Origin: Gliomastix tumulicola
Lineage: Eukaryota > Ascomycota > Sordariomycetes > Hypocreales > Bionectriaceae
Length of the DNA: 64,000 nucleotides
NCBI GenBank assembly: GCA_001599755.1
Contig: BCHX01000004.1
Location: 1,426,001 to 1,490,000 of the forward strand
Reading direction: 5' to 3'
Shown: positions 32,651 to 44,228 of the stretch, piece by piece
How the letters are laid out: each line of letters starts with the position of its first letter
Position numbering within the stretch: position 1 is the stretch's first letter
The notes under the pieces: generated by a model
Told to the model about the DNA's origin: nothing
The model's database searches: none
What the model saw: only the letters and a program-made list of their open reading frames with translations
Position numbers and translations under genes: made by a program

Positions 32651-34828
32651 ATGACTCCTCACCGGGCACGAGCCCCGTCTCTGACTTTGCCAGCAGCCTC
32701 ATCCCGTGACGATCAGAGAGATGCTGCTGCTGCGACCGGCCTCTCGGTAAGGTGTCCTGCCCACTCGGTCGTAGACCCCAGAGCCGGAGCTTGGCCCAAA
32801 GCTGACGTTTGCTAATAGTGCACAAACTGCCGGGGTAAAAAGGTACGCCTCCGACACAGCCTACGCAGAATTTGCAGCTCATCGCCTCCCAGCTCCGATG
32901 CAGCCGTGAGGCACCCGCTTGCGAGCGGTGCATCACACACAATCTCTCCTGTCACTATCCACGACGGAGGCCGCGGGCATCCCGGACAAGGACAGCAGGC
33001 ACCGGCGACAGTACCTTATCCCTGATTCTACACAGACTGCAACGCATTGAAAAGAGTCACACACCGCGCTCTGGACGCTCTCCAACGCCTAGCACTGATG
33101 GGCCACCGTCACTAGCCCAAGCTGGGCAAACGATCGCAACACCTGCATCAGATTTGACAGCTGCAGACGATGGAACATCGCCCAGAGTCGAGAAAGGTCT
33201 AGCATCCCGGAGGCCCGCGGATAGCGGAGCCGTTCCCGATAGTGCCACCTCGCTGGATGTAGAGTCAATGTTGAGCGAGACGTTTGACCGCGTGCGGGAG
33301 AAAAGACTCAGACGCACCGTGGGCATAAACGCCATTGCTGTCGAAGGCGTTGGTATTCCTCCAGATAAGGCCCGAACATGGATACACAGTAGGTGTCCTG
33401 GATGACGAGATCAACATGTCGGCTGACGGACGCATCACAGATTACTTCAACTATAACCCGACAGAAACGTTCCTCAGCCTGATAGACAGACGGACCATCG
33501 AGCTGATACCAGAGATGCTGACAATGCAGCACGTCACTCTGGAGCCCTGCATCCTCGTTATCTACTACGTTATCTTGTGGAGGGGATGCTACATTCTCAA
33601 CACGAGGCGGTCTTTCCATAGCCCGGACAGCAAGTTCGCCAGTCAGTTGCATCTGTGCTGCCGCAGAGTTGCTTGGGCTTGGCAAAAAGAAGCGACCGGG
33701 TCCATCATGGACTTCATAGCAGCCCTCTTTATGGTATGATACTGGACTCTATTTCCTTTTTTATATGGCCGACGTGGACCTCGTCTACTAACTTAGATGG
33801 ACCGGGCAGACGGGCATGGCAAACGAATGCTTCGATTTTGAAATGAGCCTCGAAATGCACCACCTGACCTGCGAGTACGCCAAACGCCTCCGCCTGCATA
33901 GCCTCGACGACAACGGGTACTCTTCCGCAACAGGCTCGGTGAGCACCGACGATGACCGCAGGGGCATGTGGGAGCTGATCCAGAAGGATCTGTTCTACCA
34001 CCTGATCTACAACAAGCCGGGGACCCTGTATACCAATCTCGACAAGTGGCAGGTCAACCTGCCGTGGTTGTCGTTTGATTCTCCCCCGGTCGACGGCAAC
34101 GATGTGACGACAATATCGTTTCTGTTCCGCAGCCGACTGGCCTTTGTCTTGATTCACTTCTTTCAGACACTGGAGCGAGAACCCGGGAACTCTGCTGCCA
34201 TCGAACCGTTCTGCCATGAAATCGAAGTTTTATTCCAGGAATGGGGAATCGTGAGTTCTTTCTCGCAATCTAGCCTGGCGTCGAGTGCGCGCTCTAACAT
34301 ACGGGACAGGAAGAGTTGATGCAACGCTTGGTCGATAACCAAATCGAGCTCTGGATCCTCATCGAACTCGTCCTCACCGGATACACCTGCATCATCTTCA
34401 TGCTCCGCAAGGCTGCTCTGTTGAAGCCCAACTCTCCTCCTCCTCCTCCTCCTCCTCTTGCCGCTCCCCCGGGTAGAAGCAACAACAACAATCTCCGGAC
34501 AGATTATGCGTCAAGGGCGTCCCGACGCATCCTTGATATAGTGTACAACATGTTCCAAGTGTGGAAGTTCCCCGTCTCCGAGACGGTGTCATACGTCCTG
34601 GGCGCCTACCGGGCGGATATCGCGTACGCGCACCTCGCCAGCGAAGCCATCAACTCGGCTTCGCCTACTGAAGCGGCAGAGGATCTGCGGTTGCTGGAGC
34701 GCGTGGCGCTGGCCATTGGGGAGGCAGCCGAGGAAGAGTATGATTTCTATCCGTTGGCGCGGACGATGGAGAGGATCAATAAGGAAATTGGGGGGAAAGC
34801 TGCGCGGTCAGTCGTAGCCAACTGCTAG
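32651..34828 (+). CDS. Zn2Cys6 transcription factor
   Basis: Six exons (32651-32746, 32819-32842, 32893-33388, 33441-33733, 33810-34250, 34310-34828) give 622 aa. The zinc cluster is assembled from three exons, one of them only 24 nt (CTNCRGKK), giving CTNCRGKKLRC and CERCITHNLSC. This is followed by the fungal_trans-type middle homology region (LEPCILVIYYVILWRGCYIL, ANECFDFEMSLEMHHLTCEYAKRL). Near residue 480 is a poly-proline stretch encoded by a CTC-type repeat (34436-34455), then an Asn run. It is divergent from the PDR transporter and probably its regulator; the ligand is unknown. The 24-nt micro-exon is inferred from Cys spacing and good GT-AG sites on both sides. Confidence 0.83.
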
Positions 34829-35021
34829 CTAGCGTTTGAAGAAGAGAAATCTGGCTCGTATACTCGGTAGAGTGATAAGACTCTGCCGTCTGCCCAGGTA
34901 TTATAAAAAGAATAAAGGTCAAAATATCTAGATGTACACGCACTTTAATTGTCTTCAAGCCTCGAACAGCGTGTCCCACATTGTCAACCCCCAGTTCAGC
35001 GCCCTTCTGTCATGAAGACAC

Positions 35022-36674
35022 TTAGGAGTGATGGCGGTGACGATGGTGGCGGTGTTTACGCCCGGTGTTCTGGCGAGCCTGGCAGCCTGGTCCGCCAACT
35101 GCCGTTCCAGTTTCCGTAGCAGACGCGGAGGTGCTGGCAATATCAACGGCAGTGCCGTGGATAGTTGTCTCCTTCTGATCGTAGTCGTAGTCGTCGGTGC
35201 TGGCTGACTCGCTGATCGTTGAGCTAGTAGCCATCGTCGTTAGGACAGCCCCCCCTCCAGCAGTAGTGAGAGACTGGGCGCTCGTTTCGGTGGTGGCAAT
35301 CTCGGACGACGACGTAGTCTCGTGAGGGAGGACAGTCTGGCTAGAGGGGATAGTCTCGGTAGAGACAGTCTCAGTGGTGAGAGTCTTGCTAGGAAGAACG
35401 GTCTCGCTGGTGAGGTCAGTTCCACTGGGCAGAAGCGTCCCGCTCGACACAGGACTCTCATCTTCAACACTGCTGTTCTCCTGGCCCCAAACCCCGCGCC
35501 AGGTAGCATTGATGCTCAGACCATCTGTAATTGTAAGGTCTTGGCCATACGTCCCTGTCACGACGTCCTCTTTCAGTGTGCCGTTGAGGTACATCTCCCA
35601 AGCGCCCCAGTCGGCCTTGCGGATCACGTCATCGTATTTATCCCGGATATCCTGGCACTTGGGCGAGAGTTCCAAAGCCGACGATCCGCCGATCTGGGCG
35701 AAGTCCTCGGTGTTGCGAGCGACGTCGGGCGCGACGGACGAGTCCCACGCGTTGATGAAGTCTCCGTGGTAGGTTTCACCTGGACGCTAGGTCAGACTAA
35801 TCAACTACCAAGGAGGGTGTTGCTGTCTGGGAGGGATTCTTACCACTGCCGCTTGCGAGCGTGAAGTAGTCGCCGTCCTCGAGGGAGAAGAAGGTGTGGT
35901 CGGATACATCGTACCAAACAGCAAAGAACATGGACGGCACCACAATGCAGCCGTCGCTGTCACTCTCGCCATCGCGGCACTCTCGGTAGCGTCCGAGCTC
36001 CTCGTCGCGGCGAACCCAGTTCGGGAAGGGAACGTTGCCGCGCAGCCAGCCTTCACCGCGTTTCTTGGGCAACTGCCAACGTTCCTTGACTTCATCCGAC
36101 TCGTCGTAGTGCTTTAGTTACATAGCAAGTCAGCCAGGCGAATGAACAGTATAGGGATATTATTAACATGGGCGTACCCAGTCGATGCGAGTGCCGATAT
36201 TCTCGTCGCGGATGCGCTGCTCGGTCAGCGTTGGGTCGCCGCCGACGATCGAGTAGTCGTCCGGGAAGGGCTTGATATCTTCGCTTTGACCCTGGTAGTA
36301 GACATGGAATATGCCGACTTTGACGGGGACCGTGACGTTCTTCTTGACTATTTCCCTCGTTAACAGAGCTGTGATAGAGGCGAGCAGAACAAAAGGCACA
36401 AACCATAGTAGAGCGTAGGCATCCAGTAGGAGCTGCGGTCGAGTTGATTGCTGCACGAGGTGCACGCGTCGTTCCCGCGCAGCTCATCCCCGCCAGTCGT
36501 GTCGGGAGAGATGCCTCGGTTGCCGAAGAACGTGTGCATGTGCTTGCTCTCTGCTCCCGGGTTGACCACCGGATCGATGCGCTCTCGCTTGAACGGGGAG
36601 CAGGTGACGCGGAAGAAAGCATCCACGCCGCCGGCAGCGAGGAGGAGTTTGACGAAGGTACTGACGGGTTTCAT
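35022..36674 (-). CDS. secreted DUF1996 protein with Ser/Thr-rich tail
   Basis: Four exons (36404-36674, 36178-36347, 35844-36111, 35022-35779) give 488 aa. An N-terminal hydrophobic segment (VKLLLAAGGVDAFF) is a likely signal peptide. The DUF1996 domain follows: HMHTFFGNRGI, DACTSCSNQLDRSSYWMP, KVGIFHVYYQG and TYHGDFINAWD. The last 170 residues are Ser/Thr/Glu-rich (many TSSSE- and TTETS-like blocks), probably O-glycosylated, and end in a His/Arg-rich tail (GRKHRHHRHRHHS). Fungal DUF1996 proteins are extracellular or wall-associated and of unknown activity. Exon 2 starts after an unusual GAAATAG acceptor, but the frame and domain continuity support it. Confidence 0.85.
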
Positions 36675-37769
36675 GGTGATCTGGTCGTCAAGACTGATTC
36701 AAGAAGCGAATGAAGATATGAATAAACAAGTGAATAAACAAGTGAATGGCAGTGGTGCAGGAACGCAAAAGCAAGAAAAGAGTGACTTCAAGCCAGAACA
36801 GAAAAGGAGTGATGCTGCTGCCGCCCAGACTCGACAACAACTCACATAGCAAGCCTGCGAGAGACTTCTTATTCAACTAGCACTCTCCCATCCTCACGAG
36901 CCATAAGCGCCCAGTCGCTCCGGACGCTGATCCGGATGCCGCTTTTCGTTCGATACAAACGACAGGGGGAGGGAACACTCGAAACAAGCAATCCACACCG
37001 CCCAGGGTCTTGTCGGCAGCCGGGCAGCTCGGGCGCTAGACCAGCACAAGGATAGCCAGGCGGTGGGCTAGATTGCGCGGATCGAGCCAGCGTTTCACTC
37101 TCTGGTCTGAAGGGTGACACACTAACAACTGACTGAACGACTAGTTCGTAAAGCTACCACAGCTGTCGTGAAGAACACCGCCGTCGGATCCAAGCTTGAT
37201 TATCCGAAGGGTGTTTGCTTCTTACCACCTGCTACATGCGAGAACTTTCGTCGTTGACGGTCACGATGCAGCTACTCGTTCCTCTGAACCGTGTTCTTGG
37301 TCGTCATGGTGCATGGGCAAGTCATGGCCCAAACAGTGGCGGGGGGGGTTACCAATCTGTAATATCTGAACACTTTGGCTCACCTAAATGCCGTCGGCTA
37401 TTTCGCTCCAGCAGAAAGATTGGGGCGGACAGATCGTCATCAAAGGTCGTGATCATCTGCTGGTATTCCACCAGGCCTAAACGCCACAGACGCCCGATGA
37501 ATGACCAGGATCAGCTGTCTCCTTAATTTCAACGCTGGCTGGACCCCGACACATCATACATATCTTCAAACCTAGCTCGATCGGATGGTGCAATATCTCT
37601 TCACCGTAACGTTAATAGCATACTTGGCTATGGTCAGTGCTTATCTGGGCGATGAAACTTCGTCATCTTCGTCCGGACTTCCTCCGTGATGCCGGGGAGA
37701 GTCTGGAGCAGGTGAAGTTGGACACACTGGATGATGGAGATATAAAATTGAAAGCTAGTTACAGTCTAA
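36675..37769. other. 1.1-kb intergenic region
   Basis: No gene is seen. Immediately upstream of the DUF1996 start is a repetitive AAACAAGTGAAT-like stretch (36721-36745) made of imperfect 12-nt direct repeats. The right end is the 3' flank of the BVMO gene. Confidence 0.4.
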
Positions 37770-39811
37770 CTAACTATGAGTATTCGGAAGCACGAAAAGA
37801 TCGAAAAATCCATCAAAGTCAATCGTCTGCGTCACGCCCACGCTCTCCCCCTTCGTTTCCTTCAAGGTAAACCCATTCCCCAGATACGCGTACCGATTCG
37901 ACCCCGGCTCCCTCGTGATGTGGAAGTCCTCCCACCGCGGATTCTTCAGCGCCTCGATGAAGTGGAACGAGGTGCCGCCGTACACGGCAATGACGGGCCC
38001 GTCGATCGTGCCGTTCTTGTACCAGCTCCGGCAGCCCTGCGTCCAGACGGTACGCTCGAGGTACTTTTGGATGTGCTGGTTGAACTCCTCGTTGGCGTCG
38101 TGGCGGATCTCGATGGTGCGGAGGAGCTCGGTTTGGATCTTCTCGATCCAGCGGTAGATGTAGACGGCTGTCATCTGGATCCCGAGGACGAGGGAGCCGT
38201 TGTTGATGGGGCTGTTTGGGCCGATGAAGCAGAAGTAGTTGGGGAAGTCAGGGATGGCAGTGCTGAAGTAGGCCTTGGGGATGTCCTTGGACCACTTGTC
38301 GGCGAGGCTCACGCCATTCCGCCCGATGATGGGGAAAGAGGGCTTGAAGGAGGTGTCGAAGCCAGTGGCACAGACGATAACGTCGTACTCCTTCTCGGCA
38401 CCCGACTTGGTGAGGATGCCCTTCTCGGTGATCTTGGCGATGTCGTCCCAGAACAGGTCGACGTTCTCTTGCGTCAGGGCTTCAAGGAACCCCGGGCCCG
38501 GTGTAGGCCTACGGCACCCGACGGGGAACGAGGGCAGGATATACTCGGCAGCCTTGCGACCCTTCTCCGTGCTACCCAGCCGCTCCTTCATGCTCGCCGT
38601 GAACACCTTGACTGCCTCGGCCTGCTCCTCCGTATCGGTGATCCAGCGCTTGTAGTTGACATTCCGCCTGTCGATCATGGCAGCGCGGTAGTCACGGAGG
38701 AACTGCGCGTCCTTGAACAGCTCCAGCGAGGACTCGGCGAAGTTGTACTCGGCATCCATCTCCGGGTCGTTGGCCGTGGGCTCGTTGATGCCCGGGCCGG
38801 GGGAGATCCAGGTCTGGCTGCGGATGAAGACGTCGACGTTGCTCGCGACCTTGGCGAGCTGCGGGACGATCTGGATGCCCGATGATCCGATGCCGATGCT
38901 TGCGACGCGTTTGCCCTCGAAGCTGTACTCGGTGTCCCAGCTGGCGGAGTGGACCAGCTTGCCCTTGAAGGTGTTTAGGCCGTCGATGTTGGGCCATTGC
39001 CAGTTACTGGTGGTGGACCATCAGTTAGTATTGGGGGCGCTCTGAGAGGGAAAAAGCCAAGAAGACTATTTGCTATAGACAACTCACTTGAGGACACCGC
39101 CCGCGTTGATAAAGATGTCAACCTCGTCCAGGAAAGACGAACCGTCCGGCTTCTGCACCGTCACCTCCCACTTAGCCGTGTTCTCGTTCCACACGGCCGA
39201 CTTGATGCTGTGCTTGTAGTGGATGTACTTGTTGCAGTCGTACTTGTCCGCGACGTCGTGCATGTACTGGTGAATCTGCTCCGCCGTGGCATAGTAGTTG
39301 GGCCAGTCTGGCTTGGGCGCGAAGCTGTAGGCGTAGTTGTGCGCGGGGATATCGCACTTGCAGCCAGGGTACCTATACAACAACAAGAAGGAGGACGAAA
39401 AAAAACATCAGTATGATGGAAGCAGCAGGCGAGAGATATCCGTCATGCAGGGGAGGGGGCCTTCAGCCAACAGTGTACGAACCTGTTCTCCAGCCACGTG
39501 CCCCCCAAGTCCTCGTTGCGCTCGTAGATGGCAAACTCAGCATTCTTGCCCTGGAGCCGCTCGCTGAAGACGATGCCCATCATGAGGCCAGAGTACCCGG
39601 CGCCCAGGCAGGCGATGCGGAGATGACGGCGGTCGCCAAGAGGCCTCTCGGTGACTTCATAGTACGGGTTGAGCTGGGCGGCCGCCGCCTTTGCAATGTC
39701 GTACTCGCTGGTGAAGACGCCGGCGACGGATCCGGTGCTCGCGTGGGCTGCGTGCTGTCGTTTGAGAGGGACTTGTTGATGCCCGTTTGTCGCTGTCGTC
39801 AGGATCGCCAT
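37770..39811 (-). CDS. Baeyer-Villiger flavin monooxygenase
   Basis: Three exons (39483-39811, 39088-39372, 37770-39006) encode 616 aa. The FAD Rossmann motif is IACLGAGYSGLMMG and the second FAD contact region is NEDLGGTWLENRYPGCKCDIP, completed by splicing. The BVMO-type fingerprint appears as FKGKLVHSASWD (normally FxGxxxHxxxW), with the NADPH Rossmann motif VASIGIGSSGIQIVPQL and the conserved ATGFDTSFKPSFPIIG. Such enzymes insert oxygen next to a ketone to give esters or lactones, using NADPH and O2. The gene is divergent from the Zn2Cys6 regulator at 40342; the 530-bp shared promoter contains the palindrome CGGATATCCG. It is the first gene of the proposed cluster. The start at 39811 is preferred over an upstream ATG at 39961. 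Confidence 0.9.
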
Positions 39812-40300
39812 GGTGAGGATGGATGATGGATGCAGAAGCCAGAGCAGAGATGATGAATTTGTCCTAGCAACTCCATAGTGTCTGGCATTGCCAGCCAGAT
39901 ATACACCTCTACCATGGTCTCCTGTCTCGCTGCTACCGTCGATGCCTGCCAGAAGTGGCATGACTGTTGCAGAGAGAGGCCTCGCTCATGCCCGGGTATA
40001 ACCGAAGCGAGGCTATAGGCGACCACAAGCACTAACCGTCGGCGATTCAGGGCCTCAGTGCTTTACCTCGACGATGGACACTGAAGTCCGGCAGCGAGGT
40101 TAGCGCGCAAGCAACGGAATTACAGCGGATATCCGGGCTAGAGCTGCCCCAACACCCCGGATCCTAACATCCTTTGGCGTCGCTTTAGCGTCTTAGCACG
40201 AACCCCCCAGAGGGCCCAGACGCGCGGAGGCGAGTCAGGAGGGCCAGAGACCAAAGACCAGACGACACGAAGCGATGATTCCAAGATAACAAAGGGCTCA

Positions 40301-40341
<41 letters not shown>
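39812..40341. promoter_or_regulatory. divergent promoter BVMO / C6 regulator with CGGATATCCG
   Basis: A perfect 10-bp palindrome, CGGATATCCG, lies at 40126-40135. It is a CGG-N4-CCG inverted repeat of the kind bound by Zn2Cys6 dimers and contains the CGGAYATC core seen in other promoters of the cluster. A GA dinucleotide repeat sits at 40308-40338, ending just before the regulator start codon. Confidence 0.5.
40308..40338. repeat. (GA)n microsatellite in 5' leader
   Basis: About fifteen GA units lie directly upstream of the ATG of the cluster regulator at 40342, probably within its 5' untranslated leader. Confidence 0.85.
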
Positions 40342-40342
<1 letters not shown>

Positions 40343-42967
40343 TGCCCCCGACCCAGGAAGCACCCAGCAGACGAGGCAGACACGTTCGCTCCTCGTCCCG
40401 GCAGACGACATCCTCGACCACCACCAAGGACTGCAAGACGTGTGCGCTGTGCCGGTTGAAAAAGGTCAAATGCTGCGGCACTAGGCCCCAATGCACCGAG
40501 TGCAGGACGGACGAGCTCGAGTGCGTGTATCCCCAGGATGCCAGGCGGGAACCCCGGCCGTCGAGGACGCGTCTGAAGAGGCTTGAGGCTGCTCTTGCCA
40601 GCATGCTGGACCAGATGAAGGCTGGGGGTCTGGCCCCTCCCGAGTCGCAGCTTGAGGACTGGATGTCGAGGGGCGACCTTGACGATGGAGGCAACAGGGG
40701 AGCCGATCAGGCAGGCTGCATAGTGACAGCTCCTAGCCACGTGGACATTGATCGGGCCTCGACGGCGGGCGACATGGACGCGATGGGAAACGCGACTATG
40801 CTGCTGTCTCCTCCGCGTAGCAGCATCGGCTCGGTGAATCCTACAGGTGCTCACACGGGGGCTTTCCAGGCTCTCGTCTTCCCTCAGAAGAGTCATACAT
40901 CCCCCTCCCTGGAGATGGCACCTCCCGATGTCGGTCCGGCCTCCGTTGGTAGTGGTGTGATGGACGACAACCACCAAGATACGGCAGACTGCTCGGGGCT
41001 CTCGCCAGGGGAGGCGCGGATAGCTGGCATCTTCCGCCAAGATGGCTGCGTCTCGTCGGTGCACGGTCTCGCCAGCATGATGAACCAGACGTTGAGCGGT
41101 GGGAGCAGGGAGCCCAACGCTCCCACGTACAGAAATATGAGACCACCCTCTGCGTCTGCAGTGGCCGTTTCGAAAGCAAGACTCATCAGCTACGCGGTGC
41201 TGCAGAAGCAGCGAGAGCCGCTGATGTATATCCAGCCGAGATCACTCGCCGACTTTGACGGATGCGAGCCCGGACTGGCCCGCCACTTGATCGACCTTCA
41301 CTTCAGCATCCAACACTACGCGTACCTCATCTCGTACCGCCCTGCCATCATGGAGAGCATAGCCAACGGTGGCGGGCCGTGGGCGAATAAACTCCTGCTC
41401 AACGCCATCTACTACGCGAGCTGTTTGGTCAGTGACCGGCCGGGGCTTCAGGACGACCCGGACGATCCTCATACGATTGGTTTGCGCTTCTACAACCGTT
41501 TCTGCCAACTGCTCGGCAGCGAAATCGGGAAGCCGAGTATCCCAACCGCCGTGGCCCTCCTGACCACCAGTGCCTCTCTTGTCTCACATGGGCGGTCTAC
41601 GGCGGGGTGGAATCTGTCGGGCCTCGCGTACCGAATGATCATCGATCTGGGCTGTCACCTTACTCTGGGCCCGGACTGCGAAGCTGGGAACCCGGACGCA
41701 GATCCAAACGGGCGAGACACCCTCTTCCACGACCTCGACCAAGAGATGAGGAAGCGACTCTACTGGGGGGCGTTCGCCACGGACGTGACGCAGTCTCTAT
41801 ACCTTGGTCGCCCTTGTATGTTTGCAACGGTCGAGGCCAGAGTGCCGCTGACATACCTGGACACGTTCGAGGAGCTAGAGATGTGGGAGCCGCACGTCGA
41901 TCCCCAGGCTCCCGCAAGCGAGCAACCTCCAGCCTACGCGCCACAGCCAGCCCATGGGGTCTCGACCTTTGGCGCTCTCATCAGGCTGTTTCAGCTTGGA
42001 ACAAGAATTCTCAAGATCTACGGGATCGACACCATCAAGTGCGACACACAGTATCTGCAGAATGAAGTGGTGGACATTGAGAAGCATCTCCAGAGCTGGA
42101 GTGAGTCGCTACCGCAGCATCTGCGCTTCGACCCGGAACGACCGTTTGTGCCTCCTCCACCACACCAGATCACTCCTCAGTAAGCCCATTCCTATTCCTT
42201 TTTTCTCCCCCCCAAGTGATTCACTATCCTCTGACACTCACAGCACCACATTCCACGCCCTCAACATCCTCCTGCACCGAGCCTTCCTCGACGACGGCCA
42301 CCTCTGCCACCACTCCGACGCCGCCCTCCGCGCCCGCTCCGAGGAGGCCTGCATCCACAGCGCCTCCATGATCGAGAAGTTCCTCCGCCGCTACCGCGAC
42401 GCCTTCACCTTCCGCGGCGCGCCCTTCCTCATCTGCTACGCGACCTACTCGGCCGTCGTCGTCGTGCTGCGCCAGGAGCGCCACAGCCGCGGCCGCTTCA
42501 CGGGCATCATCTCCTTCTTCTGGACGTGCCTGAGCGAGCTGCAGCGCGGGTGCAACTTTGGCATGTCGAAGCCGCTCGCCGTGCTCAAGGAGATGGTGCG
42601 GCAGTACGAGCTCAGCATGCGGGAGACGGGGTGCTGGGGGCGCGATGAGAGCAGTAGTAGTAGTAGTGGTGGTCCGCTGCAGAGTAGTCTGGATGAGAGC
42701 TGTTTCTTCTTCCCGCCGCTGAGGGCGGATCAGACGACGATAGATGATGGCGGCGGGATGCCTCAGATGGCGACTACTGCTTCTGGGGGTGGTGGTGGTG
42801 GTGAGGGCTTCATGCAGGACGTGGGTGAAGGTGGACGGGGGGTGGATGATTTCATGGGCGGGGATCTGTCTTCGCTTGGGTTTACGGGCTATGTTGATGA
42901 GCAGGAGAGGACTATCTGGCAGGATGTCCTCTATGGGCTGTTTACTACGTCTCTACCATTTGGTTAG
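40342..42967 (+). CDS. Zn2Cys6 transcription factor, putative cluster regulator
   Basis: Two exons, 40342-42179 and 42244-42967, give 853 aa. The zinc cluster is CALCRLKKVKC then CTECRTDELEC (about residues 33-60), followed by a coiled-coil-like dimerisation stretch (RLKRLEAALASMLDQMK). The middle homology region of the fungal_trans family includes YLISYRPAIMESIANGG, FYNRFCQLLGSEIG and MRKRLYWGAFATDVTQSLYLGRP. The splice joins HQITPH to TTFHALNILLHRAFL, typical of this family. The tail has a Ser run (ESSSSSSGG) and a Gly run. It is divergent from the BVMO and centrally placed relative to nine metabolic and transport genes, making it the likely pathway-specific activator; a dimer of this type could bind the CGGATATCCG palindrome. 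Confidence 0.9.
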
Positions 42968-43074
42968 GCTGAGAGTACGAATCGTTCTGTTTCACACGAC
43001 ATGATGCTTCCAGCTTTTTCTTTTTATACGAGGATGTAATTGTACTTGATCTCGAAGTCAGATCCCCCATCTGC

Positions 43075-43740
43075 CTAACTACTAGTTCGAAGAACAGTCC
43101 AGATCCTCCGCAGGTTTGGAATCCTGTTCTGACTACGAATCTTCTCCGTCCACGGCGTCATACTAGCCTGCCACTCCGGCCCTCCCAGCCCGTTCTCAGC
43201 ATCATAAAAGTTCCACCCATAGAACGTCGCCACATCCGTCTCACCGTACGCCTTAATATGCTGGTACCGACGGCAGCTGTTCCAGCCCGGCACGAGACTG
43301 AGCTTGTGCCCGTGCTCCTGGTCATACCAGTCGTTGTAGTCCTGCTCCCACTCGGCGTGCGGCGTGAAGCCGTTGCTCACGAGCGTCGAGCCGGGCGCGG
43401 GCGGCGTGGGGAGGACATGAGGCTCCTTGGTGAGCTCCTTGGCCTCGACGGCGTCTTTGCCGTTGAGGAAGGTGCAGACGTCCCAGGTGATCTTGGCCGG
43501 GGCCGAGCTGTTGGCCTTGACGTCTGCGTCGTAGTACGACGAGGATTCAAGGATCGGAGTGATGTCCTTGACCAAGTAGACGGTGTTGTACTTGGGGGCT
43601 GAATCGTCTTTGGCCTCGGTGACATAGAAGGCCTCGACGCCTGGAACTGGCTCTGGTGGTGCCAGGGCGGCGTCGGAGAGAGCAGCCGTAGGATCGTCTG
43701 GCTGGACGAAACGGGTGATGATGCCAGGGACAGGAGCCAT
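43075..43740 (-). CDS. dimeric alpha/beta-barrel (EthD-like) protein
   Basis: Single-exon gene of 221 aa. No signal peptide. The second half has the pattern TPHAEWEQDYNDWYDQEH followed by KLSLVPGWNSCRRYQ, typical of fungal ferredoxin-like dimeric alpha/beta-barrel proteins (EthD/ABM superfamily). The first half could be a second degenerate barrel unit (PGVEAFYVTEAKDD, YNTVYLVKDI). Members act as oxygenases, cyclases, dehydratases or decarboxylases of aromatic and polyketide compounds; the exact reaction is not predictable. The gene is divergent from the cyclase-family gene at 44229 and shares with it a promoter carrying two inverted CGGAYATC elements. Confidence 0.75.
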   Translation of the reverse strand: MAPVPGIITRFVQPDDPTAALSDAALAPPEPVPGVEAFYVTEAKDDSAPKYNTVYLVKDITPILESSSYYDADVKANSSAPAKITWDVCTFLNGKDAVEAKELTKEPHVLPTPPAPGSTLVSNGFTPHAEWEQDYNDWYDQEHGHKLSLVPGWNSCRRYQHIKAYGETDVATFYGWNFYDAENGLGGPEWQASMTPWTEKIRSQNRIPNLRRIWTVLRTSS

Positions 43741-44228
43741 AGTGCAGGGGTGCAATGTATTATTAGTCAAACGAGCTTCGTAGATGGCGAATCAGTATTC
43801 GGTCAATATCTGTGCTGTCTATGGTCTCGATATTATGCCACACCTCCCACTAGCGATACCTACTTATACGTTTAGTGTTCCTCTACTATTCCCCTCCCCA
43901 ACTTTCCCCATGCTGCTCGCGCGAGTCGTGCACCGAATAGCGTGATGCGGGGTCGTTGATGCTGTATAGCCGCCGGCCGGATATCGCGCTGGAACATGAT
44001 GTCCGGACTCCTGGAGCACCCCCGCAGATCTCAACCGATGAGCCCACTGCACCATAGCCGATGTGCAGTGACAGTCCGGCCGAGAGCCATGCTTATTAGC
44101 AACCAGTCTGAATGCAACAGCTTCCATGGCGTATCAAGCCCGCAGCCATTCGCTTCCCTTCGACCAGTAAGCCAATCCGCTAAACGCACCCTACGATCGA
44201 TCCAAGACACACGTTTTTTTTTTTCACC
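43741..44228. promoter_or_regulatory. divergent promoter with inverted CGGAYATC pair
   Basis: CGGATATC at 43978-43985 (plus) and its counterpart GATGTCCG at 43998-44005 (minus-strand CGGACATC) form an inverted pair separated by 12 nt. The flank GCCGGCCGGATATC (43972-43985) matches GCCGGCCGGACATC (46936-46949) in the next divergent promoter at 13 of 14 bases. It serves the EthD-like gene (minus) and the cyclase-family gene (plus). Confidence 0.55.

Noticed and set aside
36721..36745. AAACAAGTGAAT-like repeats as a CRISPR or telomere-type array
   Set aside because: Only two to three imperfect units occur, next to a gene start; there is no spacer structure.
37776..38885. Plus-strand 369-codon frame opposite the BVMO gene
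   Set aside because: It is antisense to conserved FAD/NADPH motifs and has no recognisable protein family.
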